A DNA stretch of 64,000 nt from Linum tenue (lineage: Eukaryota; Streptophyta; Magnoliopsida; Malpighiales; Linaceae): the NCBI GenBank assembly GCA_946122785.1, contig CAMGYJ010000006.1, forward strand, positions 41,064,066 to 41,128,065, given 5' to 3'. Positions 41,868 to 54,955 of this stretch are shown here, in pieces. The position numbers were made by a program, and so were the translations under genes. Position 1 is the stretch's first letter. Every line of letters starts with the position of its first letter. The notes beneath the pieces are model-generated. The model had not been told where the DNA came from. It ran no database searches and saw nothing but the letters and a program-made list of their open reading frames with translations.

Positions 41868-44800
41868 GAGTAAGGTCGTCAGAGACTCAGAGTAGAATGG
41901 TTTTCAGTGACCTTTTTAGAGACTACGATGTTGTCGTGCTAGATAGTAGGAATCGTGTGTGATCAGATTGAGAAGAAGTAGATGACCCTTATGCCTGAAC
42001 TGTGAATTCGACTTTTTTTCCACCTACCCTTTCCGCCGGTGTTCAAGAGATACTGACTGCACTTTTATTTTCCTCGGAAATCTTTACGGTTGGGGCAAAA
42101 TTATTTCGGAACGAGATGCAACAAAATAAATAAATTTTTACGATCAATAGACAGGATTTTCCAATAAAGAATGTAAATATGAAACGGGTTCAACCAGGTT
42201 TACCCATTCTGGTTAAGTAATGGTTATTATCAATGGCCATCATTAAATACTGTGAATCCATCGGCTAAAAAGCAGGCGGCACTAATACCGGCACGACACT
42301 ACAGAATCTGCCTGATTTGATACTTTAAGTAATAGAATGTTATTAGTTATTACGTAAAATGTCTGCAACGACTTAGAACTTTATGCAATGCATGATTAAT
42401 ATTCATTACGTAAATAAATCTATTCTGTAACTTTTCCGTAATCTAAAAGCTCCAGCTAAAAGCGGTTTATGTCAAAACTATATCATGATCAAACACTCAA
42501 ACTAACCCAAAATTAATAAGAGGCAAAGAGGGGCGGTCTTTCTACTCTTCTCTATTTTTCTTTGACTAACATGAAATCCATAGGAGAGAAGATACTTTTA
42601 AGTTTTTTTAACTATTCAGAACTTACTATTTGTAGTTACCTATTTTTTCTTAATCACGTAATATCTCTTTTGTTTTCATTCAAAATTTTAAAAGTTTTGC
42701 ATAGGAAGAACGTATTAATTATGATCTACACAATAAAAACCATTTTTTTATATTTTTAGCAAAAAAAACTAGCAATTCAAAAGACATGTTGGTTGTTATA
42801 TCGTCATGGTAAGAGTGGTATTATGAGTTTTAACTCAAAATCTAAAATTCTCTATATAAAAAAAATCATTAAATATGATCTACACAATATTATATATTTC
42901 GCAATGTTTTGAACCATTTTTCTTTAAAAACACGAGTTTCTGTAATTTATCACCGTCATATCATGAACTTACCACTATGGTATGTAAGATAAATAATACT
43001 ATAATATGATTATATTATTGCACCTACGGTCCAACCAATTAACCAATTGGGAGAGAATAACTAGATTCCTTTTCGGGAGCGATTCATCCTTTCCGAACGG
43101 ATATTAGGGGAAGCAATGAGTGGAGATTCCCCGCGGAGAGTTGGATGAGGGGAGGCCTTCACGTCCCGTTCGAAGTGATATGGTATGATGACATCAAATT
43201 TTGTTGCTCACATGTAAGACGTCATACTATTTTACCACTATCACAATATCATACCACTATTGTGAGACTTCATAATATCATCTCATCACTATCATACCAT
43301 GATCTTACCAGTTACCACTATTGGAAGAATGACAACACCATCATACTGAAGACTTTTCAACAACATCATGCAGAATAATTTTTGAAAATACAAAAATTAT
43401 TCATACCATATTTTCATTTTATTTAAAAAATATAATTTTATTTCATTTATATTACTTTAAAAATAAAATAAATTATAAATCATATTATTTAATATAAAAG
43501 AAATCTAACAAAACTAATTTTGACTACTTTTTATTGTATAAATTTTTTATACATATTTTATATCATAAATCCTTCATAGTAATCTTACATAACCTCAATT
43601 ACCAAAAAAGTTCTTATATAACCTCTTATATTAAAAATCACTTCTAATAGTTCTTCATCCAAATACTCAACTATTTTTTTTTAAGTATTTCTCCAAAAAC
43701 TCCAACCAAAACCTACTTTTGCAAAAGTTACAACAGAGTCAAACTAGCACGAACTATATAACGTTATGCGGATGGTGAATTTCGTTAAACCACTAATTTG
43801 TAGGTAACATACCGCAATTAAATAGGATGGGGATCATCATTGCAGGCAATGGAGCATTGAGATAGTTGTCCCAATCATACTTGTCCACTAAGATTTGACG
43901 TAATTGTTGTCTTGTGATGCGTCATGGTTAACTTTTTTGGTCGGGTGCATGGTTAGGTGAAAGGTTGGATCCATTTTTATAGGCACCATCACCAAAGCCA
44001 AATAGTTAGTTGCTTTTCCAAAAAAAAAAAAAAAAAAAGAGATTCCCCTTTCTCTTTTTTTATCAATGGTCTCTCCGTCGTCTTACGTCATGGCAATTCC
44101 CAATTGGCATAAGCAGCCGTAACGTGTAGGTCCTTTTACTTATATATATTTGTTCAAATTCGTAAACTAATTAATTTGTATTTATTCAAACCCCTAAATC
44201 ATGGTCTTTTCTTCTTCAGACATAATCAAAGTAACAACAACTACAAACCAAGTCTTGGAATAAAGCATGTGTGAACATGGGGAGTGGTTGAAGCATAGTT
44301 CAACTAATTTTTTTCCTTCTCTAAGAGAGAGACAGAAGGATTCAAGAATTCTAGAAATAATCCAAGTCCAACCAATATGTATACTAACAAAAAACTAGAT
44401 TATGGCCCGCCTCTTGGACGGGGAGTTTGATTCTCATGTTGTCATGTATAAGTGTAAGTATATATTTTTGTTATGATTCATGTTGTTGGGGTTTGAAGTA
44501 ACTATTTAATATGGTAAGTTCTCCATTAATAACATAGGAAAGTATTTGATATATTTGACTAACGAAGTTTTAAAAATGACGAACGTCCAACTACACTAAC
44601 ATAAATACATATTTTCAAACGAAGTCGTATTGATATAAAAACGTCTAAGAAGAACAATGGTAAGAGTTGTTTTACATCATACATGCATAATCAATCTTCA
44701 GTATACGATAAAATGTTTCAACTTTTCCATTGACTTTAGTGTATTCAATGATATATGTTTCGAGTGGCATTTCATATGGAAGTCATTGTGACATTAATGT

Positions 44801-47800
44801 AGTCGAAGCATGCAGGTCTCCAACTGGCAAGTTCAACTAATAGAGCAACACATAAAAAGCTAAATCAAACTGAAAAGAATGCGAAAACTAAAAGCAACAT
44901 ACTTAATATTTTGGGGGAAATCGACAACAATAAAAGTCATTGTAGCTCATACTCAAGTTAGAAAGACTTTGATTTAACAGTAGGTAAACAATGATATGTA
45001 GTGCTTAAGCCTTAAGAGGGAAGATGACACCTTACATTCTTTATCAATATGAATCTTAGTTTCATGTTTCTAAAAAAATGCATCTTAGTTTCATAAATTT
45101 CAGAACAAAAAAGTAGTAATCAATAATCAATATAAAAAATCAATATGGACACAATATCTAATCAGAAGAAGAGTAAGCGAAAAAAACACAAATTGTTGTG
45201 TATAGATTCTGCTCACGATATTTCATAGGGAAAAATATCATAAAAAGTATTAACTGATAAAAGGGAACGATAAAGGGGAAAATGCATCAATTTGAACCTA
45301 AAATGAGAGGAACTAATATCCTACACCATCATACAATATAAAGACTTTGATTCAATTTAGATTGAATCCAATGTAAAAGTAACGATGAAGATATATATTA
45401 TATCTACCTAAGGAATAATAAAGTAAGCCATGTTTCTTAGAGACCTCTCTCGATAGAACCACTCTATGATAAAAACTATTTCGTCAAACAATTGTATCAT
45501 ATGAGTTTAATTTAAAATTTGAAGTGCTTATAGTTAGCTATTTCAGCTCATAAATTAATTAATTATACCATTTGGTATAAAAATTATAAACTTGAGAGTT
45601 ATTTTGCTTGTTGTTAAATCATTTGAACTGAAGTATGGAAGTGCTTCAGAACTGTTACTTCATTCATCATTATTAAAAATTACTATTTTTATTACAACGT
45701 CTAAGCGTGTCTAGGCGAGCTAGGAGATAGACAAATGCCCAATGACCACCTTACGATTAACGTGTTGTTGAACCTCAATAATTATAGCAACTTTGAGAGC
45801 ATCTTATAAATTTGATCACTTCTATTTGGAATAATTGATTACATCCTGAAATTGATCAATCAAGGAGTCTTTCGATACGATTTTGATAAGATGTCCCCTA
45901 CTGCACAATTAGTATGACTAAATTGTAATAAGATAATCATGTATTAAATTTTAATTGATAGCGCAAAAGATTGTACTGACTCAAGTAGAGTTTTAGCTAC
46001 TCAGTACTTCATATTCACATGTAGATAGATACTTCAAAGAGTTCGAATATTGATTGAGTTTGTTGAACTTAACCTAACAAAACTATGATATCAATCGCAA
46101 GATATGATGCTTTTTCAAGAAATTGTGAAAATATGTTGGAGACATCAAACCTAACATGGATACCGTTGAATTTAAGTAATAAGCAACATTTATAGTCAAT
46201 AGATTATACATGAAAAAAATATTCATCATTCCTATAAGTTGGTAGGAAGCAGTGAATAATTAGGAATGGAAAGCTAGAAACATAGTTGATTTAACAAATA
46301 AATGCAAAAAATATTGGAAAAAAAATGCTTAAAGTGTAGGCATGAGAGTGTTATATTAAACCCTCAAACAGAAAGAAAGTAATCATTAATAGTTAGCTGT
46401 GGATATTGAAATAGTTTACTAAACTGAATACTATATACTAGTGATTAATAATTGGACCTTAGCTTGAACATTGCATCATGTTGATAAAAATTGTTTCATT
46501 AATTAAAATGCGGAAATAAGGGGTTGTATATGGAAGTCTTGATTGTTTTTAAGATTGTTAAAATAAATACATTTTTCATGATACAATACATATGTTTTTA
46601 TTTTTGTTCATACACCATCGTGAATTATTTGCTTGATTTGACTAAACTATCACTCAAATTGAATGATTAAACAAATTCGAATTTTAGCATAGACTGTCGA
46701 GATAATTGGTATCGGTGTTTGTCATGTTTATTTTTCTTGAAATGTATGGTACCAGTGTTCTTATGTCGTCATTGAACACTTCATTGAACACTTCAATTCA
46801 ATGAGCAATATTCCAACCAATGATATTTGTGTTGAGATTTTAAGATTATCCTTCATTTATAAGTTAGAAAAAATTCTAAATTAATTATTAAAATATGAAA
46901 ATAGAATTATCAAACACCACAAAATACTTACAGGAGACTTAGCGGGCTAACTAACCGTGATAGAAAAGTACTCTGTTTTTCATAATTTTAACCTCCTCTA
47001 TGTTTTGTATTAATGAAGTACAACAAATGTGTCTAGTCTAATTTGTTACAACTCTTTAATTGATTGTGTAGACGAAAATACCCTTCCTACTTTCACTCTC
47101 GTTGCAGGAAATTTGAAATGAAGCAAATCAAACTCTTTAAAATGAATTATAAGTAGTGTAGATTAGCATGAAAATTTTTGCTTAATAGCTCCTTTTTTTT
47201 TTTGTAATTGCCACTTTGAAACGTGCTGATTAATTCAAATTTGTTAAATAAACTATGACCACAACAATTAACTATAATTGTAGATCTTGAGTTATTTTTA
47301 ACTTAAGTAGAAATTAAATATATTTGATAAGCTGGTCCTTGTAATTTAATTTAGGAAAAATACACCTACATAGTCATAACTTTCGCGTTTATGACAATAA
47401 TAACCACTTTTGGAGAGAGAAAAACCAGGTATAGCTACATTTTTCAAGCTTGTTTGACTAATTTAGTCTTTTCCGTCAAATAATTTAACACCGTCAATGA
47501 CTCATTCAATTAAATGAACGTTAAACTGATGTGGGTGAAATCTGGACGACATATCATGTCCACATAGACTCAACATGCCACATGGATACCATGTCACTAT
47601 TTAAATTAAAAAAAATATTTTTTTTGTGTGCCGCAGACCAATTTCCATTTTAAAGCTTAGTAAGTTGGAATTGTTCTACATAAAAAAAGGAATTATTGTT
47701 TCCCTAACAGAGCCATCACAACTGTTAATTAATTAAACTTCTGACATCATATTTAATTAATCTGCCACCACCCCCTTTAGCTTCTTCTCGGAATGGCCGT

Positions 47801-47873
47801 TGACAGTCAACCTTCCCATCGACACACCCAGAACCAGTTGAGGCCACAAAAAGAAAAAATCACACACACTCAA
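41868..47873. other. Long AT-rich spacer
   Basis: No gene is supported. It contains an A18-20 run near 44020, and a stretch at about 43180-43340 repeating CATACTATT/ACCACTAT words. From about 47345, a phrase-like AAAAATACACCTACATAGTCATAACTTTCG sequence of the kind seen in old non-autonomous transposons appears, but I could not find its ends. Confidence 0.55.
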
Positions 47874-48167
47874 TGGAGAATAAGGAATTGGGTGAAGCTA
47901 TCAATTAGATATTAGGGATTTGAAGAAACCCAGATTGCTGAAGATGACAAAGTTGAAGACGACAATAATGTCCCAATGTTCGAATACTTGCCTCGCTCCC
48001 TGCCTCTGTCGCGGGGGATGGATTTTGAAACGAGGAAGACGGAAAAGAAGGAAAACGCTAGTTTTTATGCACGACCCTTTCTCCTTCAGAGGAATAGTCA
48101 CCGGCGGTATAGTAAGAAGACGACCCCGACTGATTCTGAAAAATCTTCGTCTCCTCCTAAGGAATAA
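47874..48167 (+). pseudogene. Short conserved-looking ORF with a 5' frame break
   Basis: ATG 47874 opens a frame of 11 codons ending at TAG 47907. One phase over, from about 47917 to TAA 48165-48167, a frame of some 80 codons follows, acidic first (E-D-D-K-V-E-D-D), then P-M-F-E-Y-L-P-R-S-L-P-L-S and a basic F-L-L-Q-R-N-S-H-R-R-Y-S-K-K. An acidic-then-basic small protein with both parts out of phase by one base suggests a damaged gene. I do not recognise it, and the spacing to the ATG may be coincidence. Confidence 0.25.
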
Positions 48168-50240
48168 CAGGGAAGTAATAGGAAAATAACATAATATTAA
48201 ATTGTTATGTCAAAGTTAACTATTCAAAAGCTTATGATAAAATTAGATGTAGGAGATAAAGATAGAACATTATTACATAAATCTTTTATAATGTGTGGTC
48301 TAGTGATAAATCAAATTTTAGAAAGTAAAGTATGATTAGATCAATTAAATATTTTAGTTAACAATAATGGAATTTTGGTTAATATTTAAAGAAATAATTT
48401 GACATTGTTCATATTATTTACAAATAAACATTAAAAATAAAAGAGTTTTAGTTAATAATTGTATATTTAATAACCAATCTACAAAATCTTTGTATAATGT
48501 TAAGTTGAATTTAGAGAAAAACTTATAATAGAATTTCATATGATTTTATACTTATCGTAGAAGTGGTTATAGGGAATAAAACTCATATGAATAGTATTGC
48601 AGAAAAGGAAAAAAAAAAGATTATGGTAAAATTGGGTATATGGTATAAACCCCATTATGAATAGCATCTTTTTTTTTTGTTAATGAATAGTGAAAAAGCG
48701 ATTGTGCTTTTAATAATAAAATAAAATAATAATATAATAATAACATAATAATATTGCTACTTCTCTAATTGGTTAATTGGTTTGATTGATTAGTAGTGTT
48801 TGAAACCAAACTAAACCACCTAAATCAGACAAGCAAAAAATATAACCAAACCAAGCCAATTAACCAAACTAAATTATCCAAATCTACTGATTAAATGATT
48901 ACCATGGTAACCACTCAGTTTGAACACTTCGACAAAAAATTGGACCAATAATCGAGAAAAAATCTACTTATTCGTTTAAAACATAAATTCCAAGTCGTAT
49001 GCATAATTTCGATACCATAAATGCAAGTACATAACGAAAACACAAAGTTAGAGCAATCCAACTTGCACCATAACGTCATAAATATAAACATAAAGTCATA
49101 TGGAGATACGATCGTCTCTATTATGTACGAAGTATGTTTATGATTTATGAATGAATGAAGGAATGAGATTCGCAAAATTGGGGTTGAGACTTGGGTCTCG
49201 TTGAAGAGTTAGAAGAATGGTCGAGTGAGTTGCAAACACCAATTGAAAAGTGGGATTGGGTCCACGATTTGGTCTGTTAAACCGCAGTTTAGATCAGACC
49301 AGACAAAGAAATCAATACATCCTATAGTACATACCATAGAATAGACGAAACCATTCTTAACCATTTACGGTCCATACCAAACTGTAGGGTCTAGTTTGGT
49401 ATACAGTTCTTCAAACAATCAGCTCTATTTTTCCATCCCTAATTGTTGCAATTTCTTCCCCAATTTTGGGCTGAAAACTCCATTTACTCTTATTGTGTCT
49501 CTTTTTCCTTCAAAAAACACAAATTTGTATAATTATTTTTTCTTATTATTTCATTCTACCTAAATTTTTACTCTCTCCAAATTTTCATTTCCTTCCCAAA
49601 TTTCTCTTCCTCTTTCATGAACAAAATTTGTATTATAATGCTAAAAGTATAAGTTCAGTTTATACCACAAAAATTTCTTCATGTAAACTATGTATGGTAA
49701 AATTCCTCTTCACAGGCAAGCAAATAATGAGATCCAGGGAGAGAAAATATTAATGAAATGCACTGAATAAGTTATTTATTTACTTATTTATTTATTTGAG
49801 GCTGAATCACTTAGCCGAATTACAAAGCTATCTACATAATCTTGTCAGAATAACACCTGGCCCGATTTTCCAAAAGAAACGGCTAACCTGTGGTTGAAGA
49901 CAGCAAAAGAACAGAGCTAAAAAACATGAAGTTAATACAATGAGGAGCCCCTATTTAATTGCTAATTGTGATCTACCATGGATGGATGATCCCTCTTATG
50001 TCCTCCAAAATAATGGACGCAAGCGCTGCGTGAGATTATATTTGGAGAGCCAATCTCGACTCTATTTCCTTTGATCTACATACCTAACACCCAATTTTGT
50101 TCTAGTTTACCAAGATTGCTACACAAGATGAGCAGACTTCATCCCATCCCCATGGCAGGCACACGTTATCAAATACTGCAGCATTTAACACATTTTTTTC
50201 TTCTTTTGATTAACAAAAAAATCGAATTGAAAACTTGTTT
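48168..50240. other. AT-rich spacer
   Basis: No gene seen. A patch at 48820-48880 and 49260-49410 repeats ACCAAACTAAAC and TTGGTATAC words on both strands, without clear ends. Confidence 0.55.
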
Positions 50241-50249
50241 AATTAATCT

Positions 50250-50345
50250 GGGTTATTTTCAGGAATATTGTTTTTTTTTAATTTACCACGAATATAGTGG
50301 TTTTAAAACTATTTACAGGAATATTGTGTTTTTTGATATGTTGAA
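50250..50345 (+). repeat. Left terminal inverted repeat of MULE
   Basis: Pairs with 54860-54955: GGGTTATTTTCAGGAATATTG on the left against GGGTTAATTCCATGAATATTG on the right, then a nearly identical stretch of about 60 bp. Confidence 0.9.
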
Positions 50346-50475
50346 AGCGCCGAAGCTCCAGTCCGGGGCGCCGGCGCTAGGTGCTTTTAAAAAAAAAAAA
50401 CTCGGCGCCGGCGCCCCGGACTGGGGCTTTGGCGCTTTTGAGAAAGAAAAAGCGTCGGCGCCCCAGACTGGGGCT
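50345..50475. repeat. GC-rich hairpins at left end of MULE
   Basis: Arms 50345-50377 and 50403-50439 (GCTCCAGTCCGGGGCGCC pairing with GGCGCCCCGGACTGGGGC) enclose an A-rich loop. They are followed by the perfect small palindrome GCCCCAGACTGGGGC around 50460. Confidence 0.85.
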
Positions 50476-50612
50476 TCGTCGCTGCCATTTTTTCCCACTC
50501 CAGCACCACCCATCCCATATATATACTGCACCTTTCCTTCGGTTCTTCATCACCAAAAAACTGAAAGAAGTTCTGAGAGAAGCTCTGGTGTTGCTGTCTG
50601 GTTGCTGGGAAG

Positions 50613-53306
50613 ATGGCTAATAACAGGTAAGAGTCGTAATTTTTTTTTTCATGTATTCATCATAATGATTTTGTCCAATTAGTAATTAGAGTTTGTTTTT
50701 AATGTAGTGGTTTTAGGAGATTTGAACTAGCTGTTCGGTGGCGATCAGAGAAAGTAGAAGACAATTTGGGTGTCCATTTTGTTGGTGGTTTAAGTTTCCA
50801 GATGACTATTCCATCCAGGGTGAACTATCAAAAACTTTGTGATCATCTAATTCGGAGAATACGGATTAGAGACGAAACAGTACAAGATAGTGTTGTGATT
50901 ACAGGTTTCACCTACTGTCTTCCAGAATGGCAGAATGGTGTTTTATTTCATCATGCAATGCCTATTGTCGATGATGATAGCTTAAATGTGCTTTGGAATT
51001 TTATGGCACAAAATTCTTATTGTTTGGGTGCTGAGATACATGCTGAGCTCAGTGAGGATCGGGATGGAGAGGAAGACGATGATGACGGTGATGATACATG
51101 GAGCGTGCCATCCGATCCTGCCTTTGATGACGATGATGACGAAGAGGAGGAAGATGAGGAGGAGGAGGAAGATGAGGAGGAGGAGGAGGACGACGACGAC
51201 GGGGAGGGAGGAGAACTACCTAATTATCCTCCATATTTTTACTTGCAGGGTAATGAAGAGGACGAGGAATTATCATATGCTGATTCATATGGCGTAATTC
51301 CAGGGTCTACTGTTGGTGGTTTTGATGGAGAATTCTACAAGGGGCAGATATTTCACTCGAAACAAGCTGCACAGGTGGCGATTAAGCACTATGCACTACA
51401 ACGCAACTTTCAGTATAACGTGGTGGAGTCGTCACCTTCAATCTGGAAGATCAGATGTTTGATGGACAAGGAGGACAAATGTCCTTGGATGGTGCGGTTT
51501 GGATGTCGAGATGTGGGAGGCGATTGGGCGTGAGAAAGGTCGAGTTGGTGCATACTTGTAGCAGTACGACTCAACCGACGGATCATCGCCATCTTGATGT
51601 CGACGTGATATCTGAGGCCGTCAAACATTTGGTACGTGCCCAACCAAATCTGAGTGTTCTAACTGTGCAAGCCGAGTTGAAAGATAAGTTTAATATGCAA
51701 GTTACTTACAAGAAGGCTTGGTATGGGAAACAAAGAGCATTGGAGAAGTTGCATGGAAATTGGGAAGAATCCTATGATTTTTTGCAGACATTCTTGCGGG
51801 TGGTCAAGAGAAAAATGCCAACATCGGTGATTGATTGGGTAAGAGTTCCTTCGACTCAACCAGGTCATTCGATATTTCAGCGAGTATTTTGGGCTTATGG
51901 ACCTTGTATAGATGGATTCAAGTATTGTCCAGGCGTCATGGTTGTTGATGGGACATTTCTTACTGGGAAGTATAAAGGAGTGCTACTCATGGCGAGCTCA
52001 TTTGATGGCCGGAAGAAGATTTTTCCAATTGCATTTGCCATAGTGGAGAGTGAGAATACTGATAGTTGGCCATGGTTCATACGTCACGTTCAGGGTTTGG
52101 CTGATCGAAATGATGTATGCATCATCTCAGATAGACATGCAGGACTCTATGAAGCCATGAATAACATCGGAAGAGGTTGGGAGTGGAGGTGGTGCATGCG
52201 ACACTATGCAAGCAATTTGCAAAGGAAGACTAAAAGCAGAATTATGTATAAGCAACTATTTCGAGTCGGTAAGCCTTCTTCATTTAATTTTGTTATTTAT
52301 TTTTAGGTAAGTTTGTCATGAATTTATCTAACCCGTGTGGTTGATTATTTTGTTAGCCGGAGAAAAACGCTTGGAGAAGTTCGATCGTCAAGTTGAGCAA
52401 TTTAAGAAGGTGGCCACTGATAGAAATATTTCATGTGATAACTGGGTGGACCAACATCAGATTCGTTGGAGTTTAGCACATGATAACTTCAATGGTGGGC
52501 GTCGTTGGTCTATCCTGACATCCAACATGGCAGAAAGCATCAATGGTGTTTTCAAAGGTATTCGTGCACTTCCTATAGCTTCTCTTGTGCAACATACCTA
52601 TTGGCGATTGGTGGAGAAATTCGATAAGTACAGGTTGGAGACAGGAGCAGAAATTAGGAGTGGTCCTTCACAGTACTCCACCAAGTGCGAAGAACTGATG
52701 AAGCCGTGGTCACAAAAGGCAGTTGGGCATTCTGTGACAGCTCTTGATCGAAGTCAAGGCATCTATGTAGTTCAGACTCCCCCCAACAACTTCAACATGA
52801 CGGGGTCAAACACACTCATAGTGCACTTTGACGACCACAACCGGACGGGATTTTGCACTTGTGGGAAATTTCAAGGAAATAAAATTCCTTGCTCTCATGC
52901 CATTGCAGCTTGAAACCGAATGGGAGCCCATCCATATAGGTTTGTAAACGACGTCTACAAGCTTCGAACAGTGCTTGTTTGTTATGGGACAAGTTTCTCT
53001 CCTCTTGGTGAACCTAAGGGTTGGAAGAAGCATAATGACACTACTCTCCATCCTAATCTGGACATGATTAGAAAGCCGGGGAGACCAAGATCAACACGAA
53101 TTCACAACGAGATGGATTGGCCAAGGGAGGGTTCATCACAGCAAGTGTGTAGCAACTGTAACCAAGCGGGACATAATGCATCAACCTGTGGTGGCCAAGC
53201 AAGTGGAGTGGGAGCAACCGAAGAGGGAGTGGTGGCCAACGAAGTGCGAGAGGTGGTAGAAGAGGAGGAAGTAGAGGGAATAGACGTGGCTGAGAAGTTT
53301 GTTTGA
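50613..53306 (+). pseudogene. MULE transposase (mudrA-like), one frameshift and one stop
   Basis: Exon 1 (50613-50626) is ATG plus 11 nt. Intron 50627-50707 (GT...AG) leads to exon 2 (50708-52268), and intron 52269-52356 leads to exon 3 (52357-53306); phase fits at both junctions. Domains in order: N-terminal region, a strongly acidic Asp/Glu run (51060-51210), MuDR DNA-binding domain (F-H-S-K-Q-A-A to H-T-C, 51350-51560), MULE DDE domain (V-V-D-G-T-F-L and I-I-S-D-R-H-A-G, then W-C-M-R-H), SWIM zinc finger (C-T-C-G-K then C-S-H-A, about 52850-52900), and a zinc knuckle C-S-N-C-N-Q-A-G-H-N-A-S-T-C near 53150. A frameshift at about 51530 breaks the DNA-binding domain, and TGA at 52911-52913 follows the SWIM finger where a Cys codon is expected. 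Confidence 0.9.
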
Positions 53307-53324
53307 ATGTAGCAGTTGTTGTTT

Positions 53325-53455
53325 TTCTTTCGATTTATCTCGTTGAAGTTGTTGTTTGGACTTATTGTTGTTTGGACTTGTTGTTGTTTGAAGTTGTTGT
53401 TTTTTGGAGTTGTTGTTGTTTGAAGCAGTTGTTGTTTGGACTTTTATGAACTGAA
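53325..53455. repeat. TTG-rich minisatellite in transposase 3' region
   Basis: Imperfect units of about 18-21 bp built from GTTGTTGTTTGGACTT and GAAGTTGTTGTT, just after the transposase stop, probably in its 3' untranslated region. Confidence 0.75.
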
Positions 53456-53660
53456 CTAGCTTTTGGAATTTGTTGGTTTTATATTTAAAGTCTCAATTTA
53501 GACAACAACAATAACATGAATTAGTCCGCATGAAATTAAAAATAGTCCAAAAAATAAGTACATAATAATAAATAGTCTCAAGAACGAAAGTACATAATAA
53601 TAATTCATAGTCACAAAGAACATAATAATAATAGATATCTCAACATAGTACATAAATACA

Positions 53661-54480
53661 CTAACGACCACCACGACCACCGCGCCGACCACCACGACGA
53701 CCACCGTGCTCTGCCACTAGATGGCCGCCAGTACCACACCTCGCTGGCCTCCTGTCTCGTGGAGGCAACTGCTCAGCTCTCTCCGCCCCATCATCCTGAT
53801 CCTGTGTGCCGAACATATCATCCACCTGGGACTGAACCTGCTCATCCGGTGGACCCTCTCGTCGCTGTTGCTCATATGCCCAATGAGATGTCTGGAAGTC
53901 CTGATCCTGCATCTGCAGATCGACACGCTCCCACTCGTCGACGTCCAAATGTGGCAGGACTGTACTACCTGATCCCATGTGCCCTCCTCCCATCGTAGCA
54001 TGCTGAGGTGTGTGAAAGCTATCCTCCTGGGGCTGAAACTGAGGGCTAGAAGAACTGGTGCCTGCCTGAAAACCGGTAGAAGCGCCTGGCCGTAACGGTG
54101 GCTGAGAAGGCTGGTGGAATGTGAAGGTCGAAGTAGGTCTGACTGGCTGACGATCTGAGTACCTCACTCCACGAGGTACGTCACCCTGCTCACGTCGCTG
54201 TCTCCTCCTCCTGGGCTCCTCTATGAACTGTGGCGGTGGCACGCCCCAGCCCGATGGCTGAGTCCTACGCTCTGGCCAGCTGGCTAAGCTACGCTCATCA
54301 GGGTACCGCTGTACCGGCTCTGTATCCGAATGTCGGCGATGACTAAAACCTATAGCTGTAACACCTGCCGCCAACTGGTCAGCATACTCCGCCATCTGGT
54401 CATATGATAGCCCTCCTGCTCTCGCCGGCCTCGGCCTCTTCCTCTGCCGCCGGGGGCGTGCTCGTCGTCCGACATAGCGC
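53661..54480 (-). CDS. Second MULE ORF, convergent; Arg/Gly-rich C terminus
   Basis: A minus-strand frame of 244 codons from 54395 to 53661; the same phase stays open upstream to about 54480. It reads Y-D-Q-M-A-E-Y-A-D-Q-L-A-A-G-V near the start, then Pro/Gln/Arg-rich sequence, then R-R-P-A-R-C-G-T-G-G-H-L before a terminal run of R-G-G repeats. This tail resembles the C-terminal region of plant mobile domain (MAIN-like) proteins that some MULEs carry, but the mobile domain itself is not visible, so this may be only the last exon of a truncated gene. An ATG at about 54475 opens a different phase. It is convergent with the transposase, with ends about 350 bp apart. Recognition is from memory of the family and uncertain. 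Confidence 0.5.
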
Positions 54481-54712
54481 CGCCGCTGTGGTTGGTGCGC
54501 CTTCGCCTTGTGCCGCGCGCCGCCGCCTGGGACTGGGGCTCCGCCGCCTTTCTCTTAGCGTCGCCGCTCTGGTTCTCGGCGTCGCCGCTCGTTCTCGGCG
54601 TCGCCGCTCGTTCTCGGCGCTGGGATGGAGAGGAGGAGTGGAGAGGGGATGGGGGTCTGTGGTCTGGTGTGGTGCGAGAGGGAGGGGGAGGAAGGGGGTA
54701 AAAAAAATAAAA

Positions 54713-54813
54713 TTGATAGCGACGGCGCCCAGGTCTCGGGCTTTGGCGCCTTTGAAAAGTTTTGAAATTTCAAAAAGCGCCAAAGCTCGAGACTTGGGCG
54801 CCGTCGCTATCAA
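54713..54813. repeat. GC-rich hairpin at right end of MULE
   Basis: GATAGCGACGGCGCCCAGGT pairs with the reverse complement ending GGCGCCGTCGCTATC; arms of about 38 bp surround an AT-rich loop. A third partial arm GGGCGCCGTCGCC follows at about 54845. Confidence 0.85.
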
Positions 54814-54859
54814 CAGCCTTTAAAACTCCAATATTTGAGTCTCGGGCGCCGTCGCCCAC

Positions 54860-54955
54860 TTCCTTTCTAAAAACACAATATTCATGTAAATAGTTTTAAA
54901 ACCACTATATTCGTGATAAATTAAAAAAAAAATACAATATTCATGGAATTAACCC
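54860..54955 (-). repeat. Right terminal inverted repeat of MULE
   Basis: Reverse complement of the left repeat with a few substitutions and a longer A run. Confidence 0.9.

Noticed and set aside
54400..54823. Overlapping ORFs of 137-139 codons on both strands
   Set aside because: They cover the GC-rich hairpin and Arg/Ala-biased sequence at the MULE end. The residues mirror CGCCGC repeats; only the frame continuous with 53661-54395 was kept.
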